DNA from: Gilliamella sp. Pra-s52
GTDB taxonomy: Bacteria; Pseudomonadota; Gammaproteobacteria; Enterobacterales; Orbaceae
NCBI RefSeq assembly: GCF_009795805.1
Contig: NZ_WTEY01000002.1
Location: forward strand, 186,001-250,000
Reading direction: 5' to 3'
Length of the DNA: 64,000 nucleotides
The translations under genes and the position numbers were made by a program. Under the pieces are notes generated by a model. It had not been told where the DNA came from. It worked only from the letters and a program-made list of their open reading frames with translations, and made no database searches. Of this stretch, positions 45,054 to 54,896 are shown in pieces (the first letter of the stretch is position 1; the number at the start of each line of letters is the position of its first letter).

Positions 45054-45821
45054 TTATTGTTCATTGTTTGAGTCATGATAATACTCATCATCATTGTCCT
45101 TTTTGCGTGGTTGATAGAACCTTGCAAAAAAAGTACCAATTTCAAACAGTAAACAGATAGGTACAGCTAATAATATTTGTGAAAATACATCGGGTGGTGT
45201 AACAAACATGGCAATAGCAAATACACCAACAATAATATATGGGCGTTTTTTACGTAAACTTTTAGGTGTAGTGATACCTGTCCAGCAGATTAAAATAATC
45301 GCAACAGGTACTTCAAAAGCAAAACCAAATACCACAAAAAGAGTCATAACAAAATCAAGGTATTTGGTAATGTCGGTGTTGATTGCTACGTCAATCGGTG
45401 CGGTATGAATAAAAAAGTAAAATGCTAGTGGAAACACCACAAAGTAAGCAAACGCTATACCCATATAAAAAAGGATCGTGCTTGATACAATTAAAGGCAT
45501 AACCAAGCGTCTTTCGTGTTGGTAAAGTGCTGGTGCAATAAAGCCCCAAATTTGGTATAACACATACGGTATAGAGATGAATATTGCCACCACTGCAGTC
45601 AGTTTAATCGGTGTAAAAAATGGCGCAGCAATATCGGTTGCGATCATACTACTACCTTGAGGTAACTGGCTAATGAGCGGATTTGCCACAATATGATAAA
45701 TATCATTAGAAAAATAGAGCAAACAGGCTAAGACCAGCAAAATACAGATGATTGAGCGTAGAAGCCGTGTTCTAAGTTCAACAAGATGCCCAATTAATGG
45801 TTGAGTAGCGTCGTCTGTCAT
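45054..45821 (-). CDS. tatC: Twin-arginine translocase subunit TatC
   Basis: The polytopic core receptor of the Tat export pathway, with six helices. The 255 residues include the conserved N-terminal [25 protein letters not shown], the periplasmic loop [14 protein letters not shown], and FGFAFEVPV. The C-terminal tail is charged. It overlaps tatB by 4 nt (ATGA), indicating coupling. tatD does not follow; hldE does. Confidence 0.96.
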   Translation of the reverse strand: MTDDATQPLIGHLVELRTRLLRSIICILLVLACLLYFSNDIYHIVANPLISQLPQGSSMIATDIAAPFFTPIKLTAVVAIFISIPYVLYQIWGFIAPALYQHERRLVMPLIVSSTILFYMGIAFAYFVVFPLAFYFFIHTAPIDVAINTDITKYLDFVMTLFVVFGFAFEVPVAIILICWTGITTPKSLRKKRPYIIVGVFAIAMFVTPPDVFSQILLAVPICLLFEIGTFFARFYQPRKKDNDDEYYHDSNNEQ

Positions 45822-46174
45822 GATTTTTTATCTGAATGTGTTTGTGAATCAACTTGTGTTTGTGGTTCGATTTGCGTTGCCGAGTTGATTTCATTTTTTA
45901 ATGATTCTGTTACACGTTTCAAGTCATCAATAGATTCTTGAATTTCTGGCGTAAGCGTAGTTAACCCACTTTGTTCAGCTTTTTTCAGGCTATCTTGTAA
46001 TTCTTGTAATTTTAGTTCTTTATTTAATTCTAACTGTACCGTGGCTGACATTCGGCGTAATACTTTTATCCACCCTGCCACTGTTTTTATTGCAATAGGC
46101 AATCGTTCTGGCCCTAATACCACCAGACCAATAATTAATACTAATAATAATTGCCCAAAGCTGATATCAAACAC
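45818..46174 (-). CDS. tatB: Twin-arginine translocase subunit TatB
   Basis: A 118-residue single-span protein that forms the receptor complex with TatC. The N-terminal [20 protein letters not shown] with the hinge GPERLP is diagnostic, followed by an amphipathic helix ([14 protein letters not shown]) and a long charged, Gln-rich tail. E. coli TatB is 171 aa, so the tail is shorter here. It follows tatA by 3 nt. Confidence 0.95.
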   Translation of the reverse strand: MFDISFGQLLLVLIIGLVVLGPERLPIAIKTVAGWIKVLRRMSATVQLELNKELKLQELQDSLKKAEQSGLTTLTPEIQESIDDLKRVTESLKNEINSATQIEPQTQVDSQTHSDKKS

Positions 46175-46177
46175 GGG

Positions 46178-46414
46178 TTACTCTTCTTTGTTATTATTGG
46201 TATTAGTATCAGATGATTCGGTATTTTCGATTTTTTGTGAATTACCACTATCTTTTTTACCGTCATCATCACTCATCGCTTTTTTAAAACCTTTAATTGA
46301 CTCACCAAGATCTGAGCCTAATGAACGTAATTTTTTTGTTCCGAATAATAATACGACTACAGCTATTAATATGAGTAGTTGCGGTAAGCTTGGCATCATG
46401 ATGATTGTCTCCAA
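46178..46414 (-). CDS. tatA: Twin-arginine translocase subunit TatA
   Basis: A 78-residue pore-forming subunit. It has an N-terminal membrane helix (about 4-22), then [24 protein letters not shown], the hallmark amphipathic helix of TatA/E, and an acidic Asn-rich tail. First gene of tatABC, 82 nt after ubiB. Confidence 0.95.
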   Translation of the reverse strand: METIIMMPSLPQLLILIAVVVLLFGTKKLRSLGSDLGESIKGFKKAMSDDDGKKDSGNSQKIENTESSDTNTNNNKEE

Positions 46415-46496
46415 TGGTGGTATTAAACCAAATTATACACGTAAATTATAATATTCCAAATATGTCCAACTTAATGTGTATTGTTAGTGTCCCGTT

Positions 46497-48038
46497 TTAA
46501 TTGGCTATCAGTATAGTAATACATAAAACACAAACTAATCCAAGTATTCCATGTAAGTTTCGTTCACGTTTTTTGCTTCGCTGTAATTGTTGTTCAATTT
46601 GCTTTAGCTGTACATTCATCTGTTTGGTGATGCGTTCGTAATTGTTTAATTTATCTGGTAATTGAGGCAATATATTGCGCCATTTAGGTAGTGCTCCCCA
46701 AGCTTGTTGTAGTATCTTTTTTGCGCTGTATTTATCTTGATACCACTCTTCTAAAAATGGTTTTGCCGTTTGCCATAAATCAAGTTCAGGATAAAGCTGA
46801 CGACCAAGTCCTTCAATATAAAAGAGCGTTTTTTCAAGAAGGGTAAGTTGGGGTTGAATATCCATTTCAAATTGCCCTGCTACTTGAAATAATTGCAGTA
46901 AAATTTGTGAAAATGAGATTTCAGCCAGTGGTTTGGCAAATATAGGTTCACAAACATTGCGCATTGCCATTTCGAGAGCAATGACATCAGTATTTGCAGG
47001 AACCCAACCTGATGCAATATAAGTTTCAGCTATTTTTTGATAATCTCGATTAAAAAATGCTAAGAAATTTTCAGCAAGGTAGTGCTGGTCGTCATTGCTC
47101 AATATACCAACAATGGCACAATCAATGCCAATATAGCGTGGATTTTGTGGATCGGTAATATCAACAAAAATATTACCGGGATGCATATCAGCGTGGAAAA
47201 AGTTATCACGAAAAACTTGAGTAAAAAAGGTTTGAACACCTCGTTCAGCAAGTAATTTCATATTAACATTATGTTGTTTAAGTAAGTCAATATCGGCAAT
47301 TGGTACACCTTTAATACGTTCTTCAACTATAATAGTTTTTCGACATAAATCTTGGTATACATAAGGAATATATAAAACATCGCTATTGATAAAATTGTTA
47401 CGCAATCTAGCTGTGTTATAAGCTTCTTTGCGTAGATCTAACTCTTTTAATAGCGTTATTTCATAATCATGCACGATTTCAACCGCGCGTAATCTTTCGC
47501 CTGATTTTATTCGTTTTGTAAATTGGTTGGCAACCCAATACATTAAACCAATATCGGCTTGGATAACAGATAAAATATTAGGCCGCAAAACTTTGATAAC
47601 AACCTCGGCCTGACTAGACTTTAATATCGCAGTGTGAACTTGTGCAATTGATGCTGATGCGAGTGGTTTCTCGTCAAAATCACTGAAATAATAATCAATT
47701 GGTTTTTCTAATGCTTGTTCAATCAGGTGTTTGGCAATTTTTCCATCAAAAGGATCAACTTGATCTTGTAATTTAGCTAAAGCATTTGCTATGTCTTTCG
47801 GTAAAACATCGCGCCGAGTTGAGAGCATTTGCCCAAATTTGATCCAAACTGGTCCTAACTCTTGCAATGCTTGCCGTAAACGCTCACCAATTTCTTGATG
47901 TTTTGCTTTAGGTCTAATCCAAAAAAGACAGAATAACAAAGTGCGAAGCCATTTTGATGAACGGTGTTTAGGTAACAGTTCATTTAATTGATAAGCTCGA
48001 AATACGGTTAATATTTTAAAAATTCGAAAGAATGTCAT
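46497..48038 (-). CDS. ubiB: Ubiquinone biosynthesis regulatory kinase-like protein UbiB
   Basis: A membrane-anchored ADCK/UbiB-family atypical kinase or ATPase needed for ubiquinone synthesis. The 513 residues hold the family motif LGPVWIKFGQMLSTRRD (KxGQ), the Ala-rich loop ASASIAQVH that replaces the glycine loop, VIKVLRPN, FFHADMHPGNIFVD and the metal-site GIDCAIVG. A single C-terminal membrane helix closes the protein; E. coli UbiB (546 aa) has two. ubiE lies 14 nt upstream. The ubiJ gene that stands between them in E. coli is absent. Confidence 0.95.
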   Translation of the reverse strand: MTFFRIFKILTVFRAYQLNELLPKHRSSKWLRTLLFCLFWIRPKAKHQEIGERLRQALQELGPVWIKFGQMLSTRRDVLPKDIANALAKLQDQVDPFDGKIAKHLIEQALEKPIDYYFSDFDEKPLASASIAQVHTAILKSSQAEVVIKVLRPNILSVIQADIGLMYWVANQFTKRIKSGERLRAVEIVHDYEITLLKELDLRKEAYNTARLRNNFINSDVLYIPYVYQDLCRKTIIVEERIKGVPIADIDLLKQHNVNMKLLAERGVQTFFTQVFRDNFFHADMHPGNIFVDITDPQNPRYIGIDCAIVGILSNDDQHYLAENFLAFFNRDYQKIAETYIASGWVPANTDVIALEMAMRNVCEPIFAKPLAEISFSQILLQLFQVAGQFEMDIQPQLTLLEKTLFYIEGLGRQLYPELDLWQTAKPFLEEWYQDKYSAKKILQQAWGALPKWRNILPQLPDKLNNYERITKQMNVQLKQIEQQLQRSKKRERNLHGILGLVCVLCITILIAN

Positions 48039-48052
48039 TATGTTTCATCGCA

Positions 48053-48829
48053 TCAAAATTTAAAGCCAGTATGTAATGCTACAATGCCACCAGTCATATT
48101 GTGATATTTCACATCAACAAATCCAGCATCTTCCATCATTTTTTTCAATGTATTTTGATCTGGATGCATACGAATCGATTCGGCTAAATAGCGATAACTT
48201 TCAGAATCATTTGCTACAATTTTACCCATTAGCGGTAACATGGTAAATGAATAAAGATCATAGGCTTTATTTAAAATTTGATATTGTGGTTTAGAAAATT
48301 CAAGAATTAATAAACGCCCACCCGGCTTCAATACACGCCACATAGAGCGTAAGGCTTTTTCTTTATCGGTCACATTGCGTAAACCAAATGAAATAGTGAT
48401 ACAATCAAAATAGTTATCAGCAAAAGGAAGTTCTTCAGCATTTGCTTGTACATATTCAATATTTTTAATTAAGCCTTTGTCGCGTAATTTATCTCGCCCA
48501 ACTTTTAACATTGATTCGTTAATATCGGCTAAAATAACTAATCCATCATCGCCAACAAGTTGTGAAAATTTTGCAGTTAAATCACCTGTGCCACCAGCAA
48601 GGTCTAAAACTTTTTGACCTTTGCGCACACTACTATATTCAATGGTGATTTTTTTCCAAATTCGATGGATACCAAATGACATGAGATCATTCATGACATC
48701 ATATTTATCAGCAACTGAGTGAAATACTTCAGCCACACGTTTTACTTTTTCTTGTTTGGGTACTTGTGTGTAACCAAAATCAATGTTTTCTTGGTCTGTG
48801 TTGTCTGATTTATCAGAAGATTGAGACAT
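48053..48829 (-). CDS. ubiE: Ubiquinone/menaquinone biosynthesis C-methyltransferase UbiE
   Basis: A SAM-dependent methyltransferase acting on 2-polyprenyl-6-methoxy-benzoquinol and demethylmenaquinol. The 258 residues carry family signature 1 [20 protein letters not shown] motif [13 protein letters not shown] (75-84 region), NADNYFD-like motif II ([17 protein letters not shown]) and [13 protein letters not shown]. The N-terminal 15 residues are polar and Asp/Ser-rich. First gene of ubiE-ubiB-tatABC. Confidence 0.96.
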   Translation of the reverse strand: MSQSSDKSDNTDQENIDFGYTQVPKQEKVKRVAEVFHSVADKYDVMNDLMSFGIHRIWKKITIEYSSVRKGQKVLDLAGGTGDLTAKFSQLVGDDGLVILADINESMLKVGRDKLRDKGLIKNIEYVQANAEELPFADNYFDCITISFGLRNVTDKEKALRSMWRVLKPGGRLLILEFSKPQYQILNKAYDLYSFTMLPLMGKIVANDSESYRYLAESIRMHPDQNTLKKMMEDAGFVDVKYHNMTGGIVALHTGFKF

Positions 48830-48890
48830 AAAATTTACCTAGCACAAATATTTAGCTTATTTTAACACAAGCCATCATAAATGTGATGAA

Positions 48891-49841
48891 CTAAATCAAT
48901 AATGCTTCAACCTTCTTTGAAATTGTTTCAAAATATTCCAGTTGGGAGCATTGCTGTTTTAAGTCTTTTTCGTGAATAACCAAATCAAAATGATAACTGT
49001 CTTTAAGAGCTTTTAAAACTTCATTTTCTTTTTCAAAGATTTGGTTGTAATACTGCGCTAATGTTTCAAAATCAATTGAGGTAAAAACAAGTTTATTCGC
49101 AGTTTCAACTGCTTTTGATAGTCGTTCAACATGTAGCATTGCAATTTTAATATAATCGGATTCACTCAAATAACGCTTGTTATGAAAAATTGAGATTTCT
49201 CGCTCAATATAATTAATATAACCATTTGACACATAATTAGTATTATAAATATTAGCAAGTTGAATAGGTAAGTCACAAAATCTATTTTGACCAATAATAG
49301 CCACTTTTTTAACAAAAAAAGGCTTTGCCGATTGCGCAATAAATAACCAGTTTTTATAGGGGTTTTCACGGATTTGTGTGGCACTGATATTCATAAAGTG
49401 CCGATCAGCATCAACAATGGAAACTGAACAACCAAAATAGTGTTCATGGTTTTTGACATCTTGAGGTTCACTAGTAAAAATAACATCGGGAGTTATTTTA
49501 TGCTCAGCAAGGATGTGCTTAACACGATCACTCCAATCTTGCCATCCATTAGGGTAAAACTCAATGCCAGCTTCATCAAGAACATGAATATGAATATTGT
49601 GGCGATCTTTAAATGTTTCTTTTAACCACGAAAAGCGATCACTAACTTGAGGTTGTTTAGAAAGTCGGCTTTTATTAAATAGTTGTTTATCTCGTGATGC
49701 TTCACAACCAAGTAAAATATGCAACTCATCAACTTGGCTTGCAGCTTTTTCAATTAAATAAATATGACCACAATGTAAAGGATAAAACTTACCAAAAATT
49801 AAACCAACTTTATATTTAGACAACATAACTGCTACCGACAT
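48891..49841 (-). CDS. nadR: NadR-like NMN adenylyltransferase with degenerate ribosylnicotinamide-kinase domain
   Basis: The 316 residues align with Haemophilus-type NadR, which has no helix-turn-helix. The adenylyltransferase domain (1 to about 170) is intact: IFGKFYPLHCGHIYLIEKA, YPNGWQDWSD, FTSEPQDVKNHEHYFG and the ISATQIREN motif. In the kinase domain (about 175-316) the P-loop GGESSGKS of homologues is replaced by GQNRFCDL, the Walker B-like DTDF reads SIDF, and the C-terminal lid (WVDDGLRSLG in Haemophilus) is gone. Adenylyltransferase activity is likely and kinase activity unlikely. Start uncertain: ATG 49841 or ATG 49826 (MLSKYKVGLIFGKF); neither has a good Shine-Dalgarno. Confidence 0.85.
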   Translation of the reverse strand: MSVAVMLSKYKVGLIFGKFYPLHCGHIYLIEKAASQVDELHILLGCEASRDKQLFNKSRLSKQPQVSDRFSWLKETFKDRHNIHIHVLDEAGIEFYPNGWQDWSDRVKHILAEHKITPDVIFTSEPQDVKNHEHYFGCSVSIVDADRHFMNISATQIRENPYKNWLFIAQSAKPFFVKKVAIIGQNRFCDLPIQLANIYNTNYVSNGYINYIEREISIFHNKRYLSESDYIKIAMLHVERLSKAVETANKLVFTSIDFETLAQYYNQIFEKENEVLKALKDSYHFDLVIHEKDLKQQCSQLEYFETISKKVEALLI

Positions 49842-49985
49842 ATTTAAATACTTGCTTACACACTCTACAGAAAAAAAATCCTATTTCTAATCAAATGATG
49901 CTATTGATATTAATCATCGATGAAAAATAACGTTATTATCTTTCTCATTAGTTAATCTAATGAGAAAGATAAAATGTACGAATAT

Positions 49986-51041
49986 TTACTTTTGCAAATT
50001 TGATAATAAAATACCCGTTGCTACTGAAATATTAAGTGCCGGCATATTTTCATTACCTTGTAAATGCAAGATGACATCAGCATGATTAACCAACTTCATA
50101 TTGATTTGCTGAAAAATAACCAAAGCTACTTTTTGGTTAAATCGGGTTTTATGCAATTCGGTAGATGCAATGGATTTTATCTGACAAGGCAATAGCGCAA
50201 CAACTTGGTAACCATGTTGTTTAAGCATATCAATTGAGGCAATAAAATCGTCACTTTTAATTGCTGCAACGGCTTCTATTCCACCTTCGGCTACTCGCAT
50301 AGCTGAGCCACTATCAAGTAAATTGGTTTGGCGTAACATAACACCATTAACACCATAAAAAGCTGCACTTCGCATTAATCCACCTAGATTATGAGGATTG
50401 TTGACATCGTCAATCGCTAAAATACAATCATGATCTTTATCACGATTGCTTTCTAAATAATCCAATAATGTAAGTGGCGCGCGCTTTTTAACAATTAAAC
50501 AGACACCACCATGGTGCGGCGTTTCGGTTATTTTATTCAATTGTTCATTTGTAACAACGTCATAGCCTAAACGTTGCTGAACTAACCAGTTGATTAATTC
50601 CTTAAACTGATAAGTCATTTCTTGAACAATAAATAATTTAATAATGGCTGTGCGTCGATGTTTGAAAACCGCTTTACAGCTATTTTCACTATAGACTAAT
50701 GTCTCTTCTTTGCGTTGACGATAGCCATCATAACCAAATGTGGGGGTTTGGTCATTTGCACGCACTTTTTTCTGCCATGGTGAACCATTGTCAATAGCTA
50801 GTTGAGATTGATTAAGTTCAACTGTAAAACGTTTTTTGACAAACTTTGTTTCGTCATTCTTAGGTTTAAACGTTTCAATACGGTCATTACGATCACGTTT
50901 AGACTTAAACTGAGATGAATTATCCTTACGCTTACCTTTCCACGCTATGGGCTTTTCTTGAGCTGAGCGAGAATGCTTTTTAGGTTCACTATTTTTAGCA
51001 TAAAAAATAGTTGGTTTGCTTTTTTCGGTATTGTCGTTCAT
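49986..51041 (-). CDS. yfiF: YfiF-like SPOUT RNA methyltransferase with altered motif 2
   Basis: The 351 residues match E. coli YfiF (345 aa), a SpoU/TrmH-class protein of unknown target. A basic, disordered N-terminal part (1 to about 100) precedes the L30e-like substrate domain (about 108-195, with EETLVYSENSCKAVFKHR and HHGGVCLIVKK) and the SPOUT domain (about 200-351). SPOUT motif 1 (NNPHNLGGLMRSAAFYG) and motif 3 (ALNISVATGILLSNL) are intact. In motif 2 the expected LVLGQEYEGL reads LVIFQQINMKL, losing the conserved Gly and Glu. Methyltransferase activity is therefore in doubt. It follows nusB by 21 nt on the same strand. Confidence 0.85.
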   Translation of the reverse strand: MNDNTEKSKPTIFYAKNSEPKKHSRSAQEKPIAWKGKRKDNSSQFKSKRDRNDRIETFKPKNDETKFVKKRFTVELNQSQLAIDNGSPWQKKVRANDQTPTFGYDGYRQRKEETLVYSENSCKAVFKHRRTAIIKLFIVQEMTYQFKELINWLVQQRLGYDVVTNEQLNKITETPHHGGVCLIVKKRAPLTLLDYLESNRDKDHDCILAIDDVNNPHNLGGLMRSAAFYGVNGVMLRQTNLLDSGSAMRVAEGGIEAVAAIKSDDFIASIDMLKQHGYQVVALLPCQIKSIASTELHKTRFNQKVALVIFQQINMKLVNHADVILHLQGNENMPALNISVATGILLSNLQK

Positions 51042-51062
51042 ATCAATCTCACTATTAATCGA

Positions 51063-51482
51063 TTATCGCGTACGAATAGTTGGGGCGATTTTATCTAATA
51101 CACCATTAACAAATTTATGGCTGTCAGCTGCACCAAACGTTTTTGTGAGATCGATAGCTTCGTTAATCACAACTTTATAAGGTACATCTTGACGTTTCAT
51201 TAATTCGTACAGCGCAATTCTAAGTATCGCTAATTCAATTTGACCTAATTCGTCAACAGTACGTTCTGTAAGGTATGGTGTCATTTTGACATCTAATTCG
51301 GCGGTATTTTTTGCCACACCGTTTAATAATTCACGAAAGTACTTGGCATCAACACCTTTCATATCTTGTTCTGCAATAAAGCTGGACTCAACATCAGCAA
51401 GATCGTTTTTAGAAACTTGCCAAGAGTAAATTGCTTGTACCGCACACTCTCTTGCTCGACGACGAGGATTAATTAATGCCAC
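51063..51482 (-). CDS. nusB: Transcription antitermination factor NusB
   Basis: An all-helical protein that, with NusE, binds boxA of rRNA leader transcripts. The 139 residues start [24 protein letters not shown] (RNA-binding Arg-rich helix) and include [32 protein letters not shown] and FVNGVLDKI. Length equals E. coli NusB. It starts 4 nt after ribH, the same pair as in E. coli. Confidence 0.96.
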   Translation of the reverse strand: MALINPRRRARECAVQAIYSWQVSKNDLADVESSFIAEQDMKGVDAKYFRELLNGVAKNTAELDVKMTPYLTERTVDELGQIELAILRIALYELMKRQDVPYKVVINEAIDLTKTFGAADSHKFVNGVLDKIAPTIRTR

Positions 51483-51486
51483 TAAA

Positions 51487-51957
51487 TTACTCCTTAATTG
51501 CTTTAATAATATTTAGCATTTCCAGTGCAGTTAATGCCGCTTCCGCACCTTTATTACCTGCTTTAGTGCCTGCACGTTCAATGGCCTGTTCGATACTTTC
51601 AGTAGTTAAAATACCAAATCCAACAGGAATTGTGTTATCTAAGCTTGCACTTAATAAACCTGAACTTGATTCACCAGCAACAAAATCAAAATGTGCAGTG
51701 CTTCCACGAATAACCGTACCTAATGCCACAATTGCATCATATTTTTTTGACTGTGCAGCTACTTTTGCGGCAAGTGGAATTTCATAAGCACCAGGAACCC
51801 AGATAACCGTAATATTTTTATCATCGACCTGCCCAATACGTGTTAATGCATCAATTGCACCACTGACTAGGCTATCATTAATAAAATGATTAAAACGTGC
51901 CACCACAATTGCAATTTTAGCTTTCGGCGCAGCTACTTTACCTTCAATTGTTTGCAT
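51487..51957 (-). CDS. ribH: 6,7-dimethyl-8-ribityllumazine synthase
   Basis: The penultimate riboflavin enzyme, forming 60-mer or pentamer capsids in the cytosol. The 156 residues carry [50 protein letters not shown] (catalytic His in this segment) and [20 protein letters not shown]. Length equals E. coli RibE/RibH. ribD does not precede it; the operon starts here with ribH-nusB. In the 311 nt upstream I see no FMN riboswitch. Confidence 0.96.
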   Translation of the reverse strand: MQTIEGKVAAPKAKIAIVVARFNHFINDSLVSGAIDALTRIGQVDDKNITVIWVPGAYEIPLAAKVAAQSKKYDAIVALGTVIRGSTAHFDFVAGESSSGLLSASLDNTIPVGFGILTTESIEQAIERAGTKAGNKGAEAALTALEMLNIIKAIKE

Positions 51958-52291
51958 ATCAATTCCTTATTGATTCTATTTTAAATGCTATTTCACTTTT
52001 TTATAAGCGAAAAATACTCATTAAATTGTATCACGAATTAAAGACTTATCCTATTGGCAAATAGCGTTACGACCAAGTTATATACAAGATATTATTTAAA
52101 AAAAATGCAAAGAATTTCACTATTGTAAAAACAACGCTTGTTAACATTAAAATTAATTTAAATTTTGTTGTCATTTTGTTTTTTATTAATAGTAACAATT
52201 TTAGTTTATTTTTATTTCGATATTCTTTTTTATACTTAAACACATGCTTTTTTGAAAATATTGTTCAAAATTGGGAATTTTATTTTATTAC

Positions 52292-52319
52292 TTGCAAGCT
52301 ATTTGGAACGAATTAAAAT
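52292..52319 (+). promoter_or_regulatory. Possible sigma70 promoter of gmhA
   Basis: TTGCAA (52292-52297) and TAAAAT (52314-52319) are 16 bp apart. Transcription would start near 52326, just ahead of the Shine-Dalgarno at 52336. In the rest of 51958-52348 I see only A/T-rich DNA without a clear second element. Confidence 0.4.
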
Positions 52320-52348
52320 GGTATATAAATTTATTGAGGAGAATAGTA

Positions 52349-52927
52349 GTGTACATTAACAATATTCGTAATGAGTTAAACCAAGCTATTGATGTGTTAA
52401 CTCAATTTGTTTCGGATGATAAAAACCTTGAACAGATTCAACAAGCAGCAATTTTAATTGCAGATTCATTTAAACAAGGCGGCAAAGTTCTTTCATGTGG
52501 CAATGGTGGTTCTCATTGTGATGCAATGCATTTTGCTGAAGAATTAACAGGGCGTTATCGTGATAACCGTCCAGCTTACCCAGCGATAGCAATATCTGAT
52601 GTAAGTCATATTTCTTGTGTTGGTAATGATTATGGGTTTGATAATATTTTTTCTCGTTATGTTGAGGGAGTTGGGCAAAAAGGCGATGTGCTTTTGGGTA
52701 TTTCAACTTCTGGTAATTCAACCAATGTTCTTAAAGCAATTGAAATAGCAAAACAAAAAGGAATGAAAATCATTACATTAACAGGTAAAGATGGTGGTAA
52801 GATGAATGGGCTTGCCGATGTTGATATTCGTGTTCCACACTTTGGTTATGCTGATCGTGTGCAAGAGATTCACATCAAAGTTATTCATATTCTTATTATG
52901 CTTATTGAAAAAGAGATGGCTAAATAA
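52349..52927 (+). CDS. gmhA: Sedoheptulose-7-phosphate isomerase GmhA
   Basis: The first step of ADP-heptose synthesis for LPS, upstream of HldE. The 192 residues (SIS domain) match E. coli GmhA almost throughout: [76 protein letters not shown]. The start is GTG at 52349, chosen for the GAGGAGAA 6 nt upstream and the agreement with the E. coli start (MYQDLIRNELN). An in-frame ATG at 52271 would add 26 unrelated residues and precede the likely promoter. yafJ follows after 1 nt, as in E. coli. Confidence 0.96.
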   Translation: MYINNIRNELNQAIDVLTQFVSDDKNLEQIQQAAILIADSFKQGGKVLSCGNGGSHCDAMHFAEELTGRYRDNRPAYPAIAISDVSHISCVGNDYGFDNIFSRYVEGVGQKGDVLLGISTSGNSTNVLKAIEIAKQKGMKIITLTGKDGGKMNGLADVDIRVPHFGYADRVQEIHIKVIHILIMLIEKEMAK

Positions 52928-52928
52928 T

Positions 52929-53708
52929 ATGTGCGAATTATTGGGTATGAGCGCCAATGTGCCAACCGATATTTGTTTTAGTTTTACAAGCCTAATAAAA
53001 CGTGGTGGGGACAAAGGTCCTCACAAAGATGGCTGGGGAATTACTTTTTATGAAGGTAAAGGCTGCCGAACATTTAAAGATCCAGAGCCTTGTTGCCATT
53101 CGATAATTGCGAAAATGGTTAAAGATTACCCAATAAAATCTAAAGCGGTGATTGCTCATATTCGACAAGCAAACCGTGGCGGTGTTGCACTTGAAAATAC
53201 CCATCCATTCACCCGCGAGCTTTGGGGAAGAAACTGGACTTTTGCGCACAATGGACAACTAACCAATTACCAAGATTTAGATACAGGTCTATTTCAACCA
53301 GTTGGAGAAACCGATAGCGAATATGCTTTTTGTTATTTAATTAATCAATTACAACAAAAATATTCGCAAAAACCTAGCGATGATCTTGAGTTGTTTAATT
53401 TTATCAAACAATGCGCTAATCAACTAAGTCAACTAGGTATTTTTAATATGCTACTGTCCGATGGGCAATATGTTTTTGCCTACTGCACAACAAATTTACA
53501 CTGGATCACCCGTAAAGCACCATTTGGTAAAGCAAAATTACTGGATGAAGATGTTGAAATTGATTTTCAACAACATACTACTCCTAATGATATCGTGACT
53601 ATTATTTCTACGCTACCATTAACATCCAATGAAACATGGCATAAACTCAATACTAGTGAAGCGATTCTATTTAAAGGTGGTGAAATTAGCCAATCTTTTT
53701 CATTTTAG
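52929..53708 (+). CDS. yafJ: Class II glutamine amidotransferase YafJ
   Basis: A 259-residue protein with an N-terminal nucleophile fold: Cys2 of MCELLGMSANVPTDICFSF is the expected nucleophile after Met removal. RQANRGGVALENTHPF, WTFAHNGQL and VGETDSEYAF are the glutaminase landmarks. It matches E. coli YafJ throughout. The physiological acceptor is not known. I start at ATG 52929, 1 nt after gmhA; a longer frame from 52806 overlaps gmhA and is not real. The last 23 nt overlap the end of the converging mdtH fragment. Confidence 0.93.
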   Translation: MCELLGMSANVPTDICFSFTSLIKRGGDKGPHKDGWGITFYEGKGCRTFKDPEPCCHSIIAKMVKDYPIKSKAVIAHIRQANRGGVALENTHPFTRELWGRNWTFAHNGQLTNYQDLDTGLFQPVGETDSEYAFCYLINQLQQKYSQKPSDDLELFNFIKQCANQLSQLGIFNMLLSDGQYVFAYCTTNLHWITRKAPFGKAKLLDEDVEIDFQQHTTPNDIVTIISTLPLTSNETWHKLNTSEAILFKGGEISQSFSF

Positions 53709-54480
53709 AGTATCGTATTGGAGGCTCATTTTTAAATTGATATTGCAAATAACTTAATGTTAATAATCCAATTATAGTCAGTACTATCCAAGGAATATGT
53801 GGAAACCCTATTTTTATTGCTACATCATATAACCAGCCCGCACCTGTATAACCAATAAATCCACCTAAGGCGAGCCCTAAACGGCTAAACCTCATATAGC
53901 TACCTTTTGCTTTTGGGTTACTGAGCATTGTTGATAAGGTTTCTCGTGCTGGTTCAGCTATAATAGCGCCAAAATAAAAGAGCGCAATAAGCGATAATAA
54001 TATTAATAATTGTGTGGTAAAACCAATAATAATAAAGGCCATTGACATCAAAAATAGACCAAATTTGAGACGCTGATCTAACCTGAAACGTTTTTCACTC
54101 CAACGAGCAAGAGGATAAAGAAGTAAAAGTGAAATCCCAGCTTGAATTGCATACATCCATTTTACATAACTAGGACTACCTGATACGCTTGTAATTGTTA
54201 AAGGCAACATTAACATAATTTGTACCCACAACACATAATACCCCGTTAACGTAAGAACATAACGTGTAAACTTCTTATCTTTTATAACCATTTTCATACC
54301 GCTAATAATAGGCGTTTTGCCAATAGCAATATGATAAGCAGGCAGAAAAAAGATATTAAAAATACCACATAAGAAAAAAATAAAAGCGCCACACCAACAG
54401 ACTAAATGGAAGTCATAATCAATTAAAATACCACCAATAAGGGCACCAATAACAGCACCAGCGTTATCTTGTATCATCAT
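53686..54480 (-). CDS. mdtH: MdtH-like MFS efflux transporter, C-terminal fragment
   Basis: These 264 residues cover helices 5-12 of an MFS protein like E. coli MdtH (402 aa): [87 protein letters not shown]. The frame opens at an ATG that overlaps the stop of the N-terminal fragment (ATGA). In E. coli the two parts are one chain (RGRFFSLLMMQD); here a single missing base separates them. It may be made by reinitiation or -1 slippage, or not at all. Its 3' end overlaps yafJ by 23 nt. Confidence 0.82.
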   Translation of the reverse strand: MMIQDNAGAVIGALIGGILIDYDFHLVCWCGAFIFFLCGIFNIFFLPAYHIAIGKTPIISGMKMVIKDKKFTRYVLTLTGYYVLWVQIMLMLPLTITSVSGSPSYVKWMYAIQAGISLLLLYPLARWSEKRFRLDQRLKFGLFLMSMAFIIIGFTTQLLILLSLIALFYFGAIIAEPARETLSTMLSNPKAKGSYMRFSRLGLALGGFIGYTGAGWLYDVAIKIGFPHIPWIVLTIIGLLTLSYLQYQFKNEPPIRYSKMKKIG

Positions 54481-54896
54481 AATGATATAAATTTACCACG
54501 CTCGTGAGGGCGCGTAAATTTAATCGTCAACCCCATTCTAGGCGGATCAAACAGTAATCCTCCTAACGCTGAAAATAAACAAGAAAGTAATAATAACCAA
54601 GGATTGCTAGCAATTGCCATAAAAATAAAACCAACACAACGTAAAAACAGGCCAGCAACAATCATAGGTTTTGCACCAAAACGATCAGCAATAGCGCCAC
54701 CAATAATACCAAAACCTTGTTGTACAAATTGCCTAAATCCTAAGGCAAAACCAACAAATAAAGCACTCCAACCCACTTGGCTAACAAAATGAGTGGATAC
54801 AAGTGGAAAAACAACATAAAAACCTAAGACAATAAACAAATTATCAAGCAGCAGTATTTGTCTGCCAGTTTTACGTATTTGAGATGGTATTGGCAT
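54477..54896 (-). CDS. mdtH: MdtH-like MFS efflux transporter, N-terminal fragment
   Basis: These 139 residues cover the first four helices: [58 protein letters not shown] (MFS motif A) and [12 protein letters not shown]. The frame stops at TGA directly after RGKFISL, where the family continues. A complete MdtH would need the next frame, which starts four bases back. The gene follows the mgsA stop codon without a gap. A sequencing error is a possible cause. Confidence 0.82.
   Translation of the reverse strand: MPIPSQIRKTGRQILLLDNLFIVLGFYVVFPLVSTHFVSQVGWSALFVGFALGFRQFVQQGFGIIGGAIADRFGAKPMIVAGLFLRCVGFIFMAIASNPWLLLLSCLFSALGGLLFDPPRMGLTIKFTRPHERGKFISL

Noticed and set aside
52271-52348. ATG start extending GmhA by 26 residues
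   Set aside because: No ribosome-binding site and no similarity in the extension; GTG 52349 has GAGGAGAA and matches the E. coli start.
51958-52348. Possible FMN riboswitch before ribH
   Set aside because: No RFN-element motifs on the minus strand; only A/T-rich DNA.
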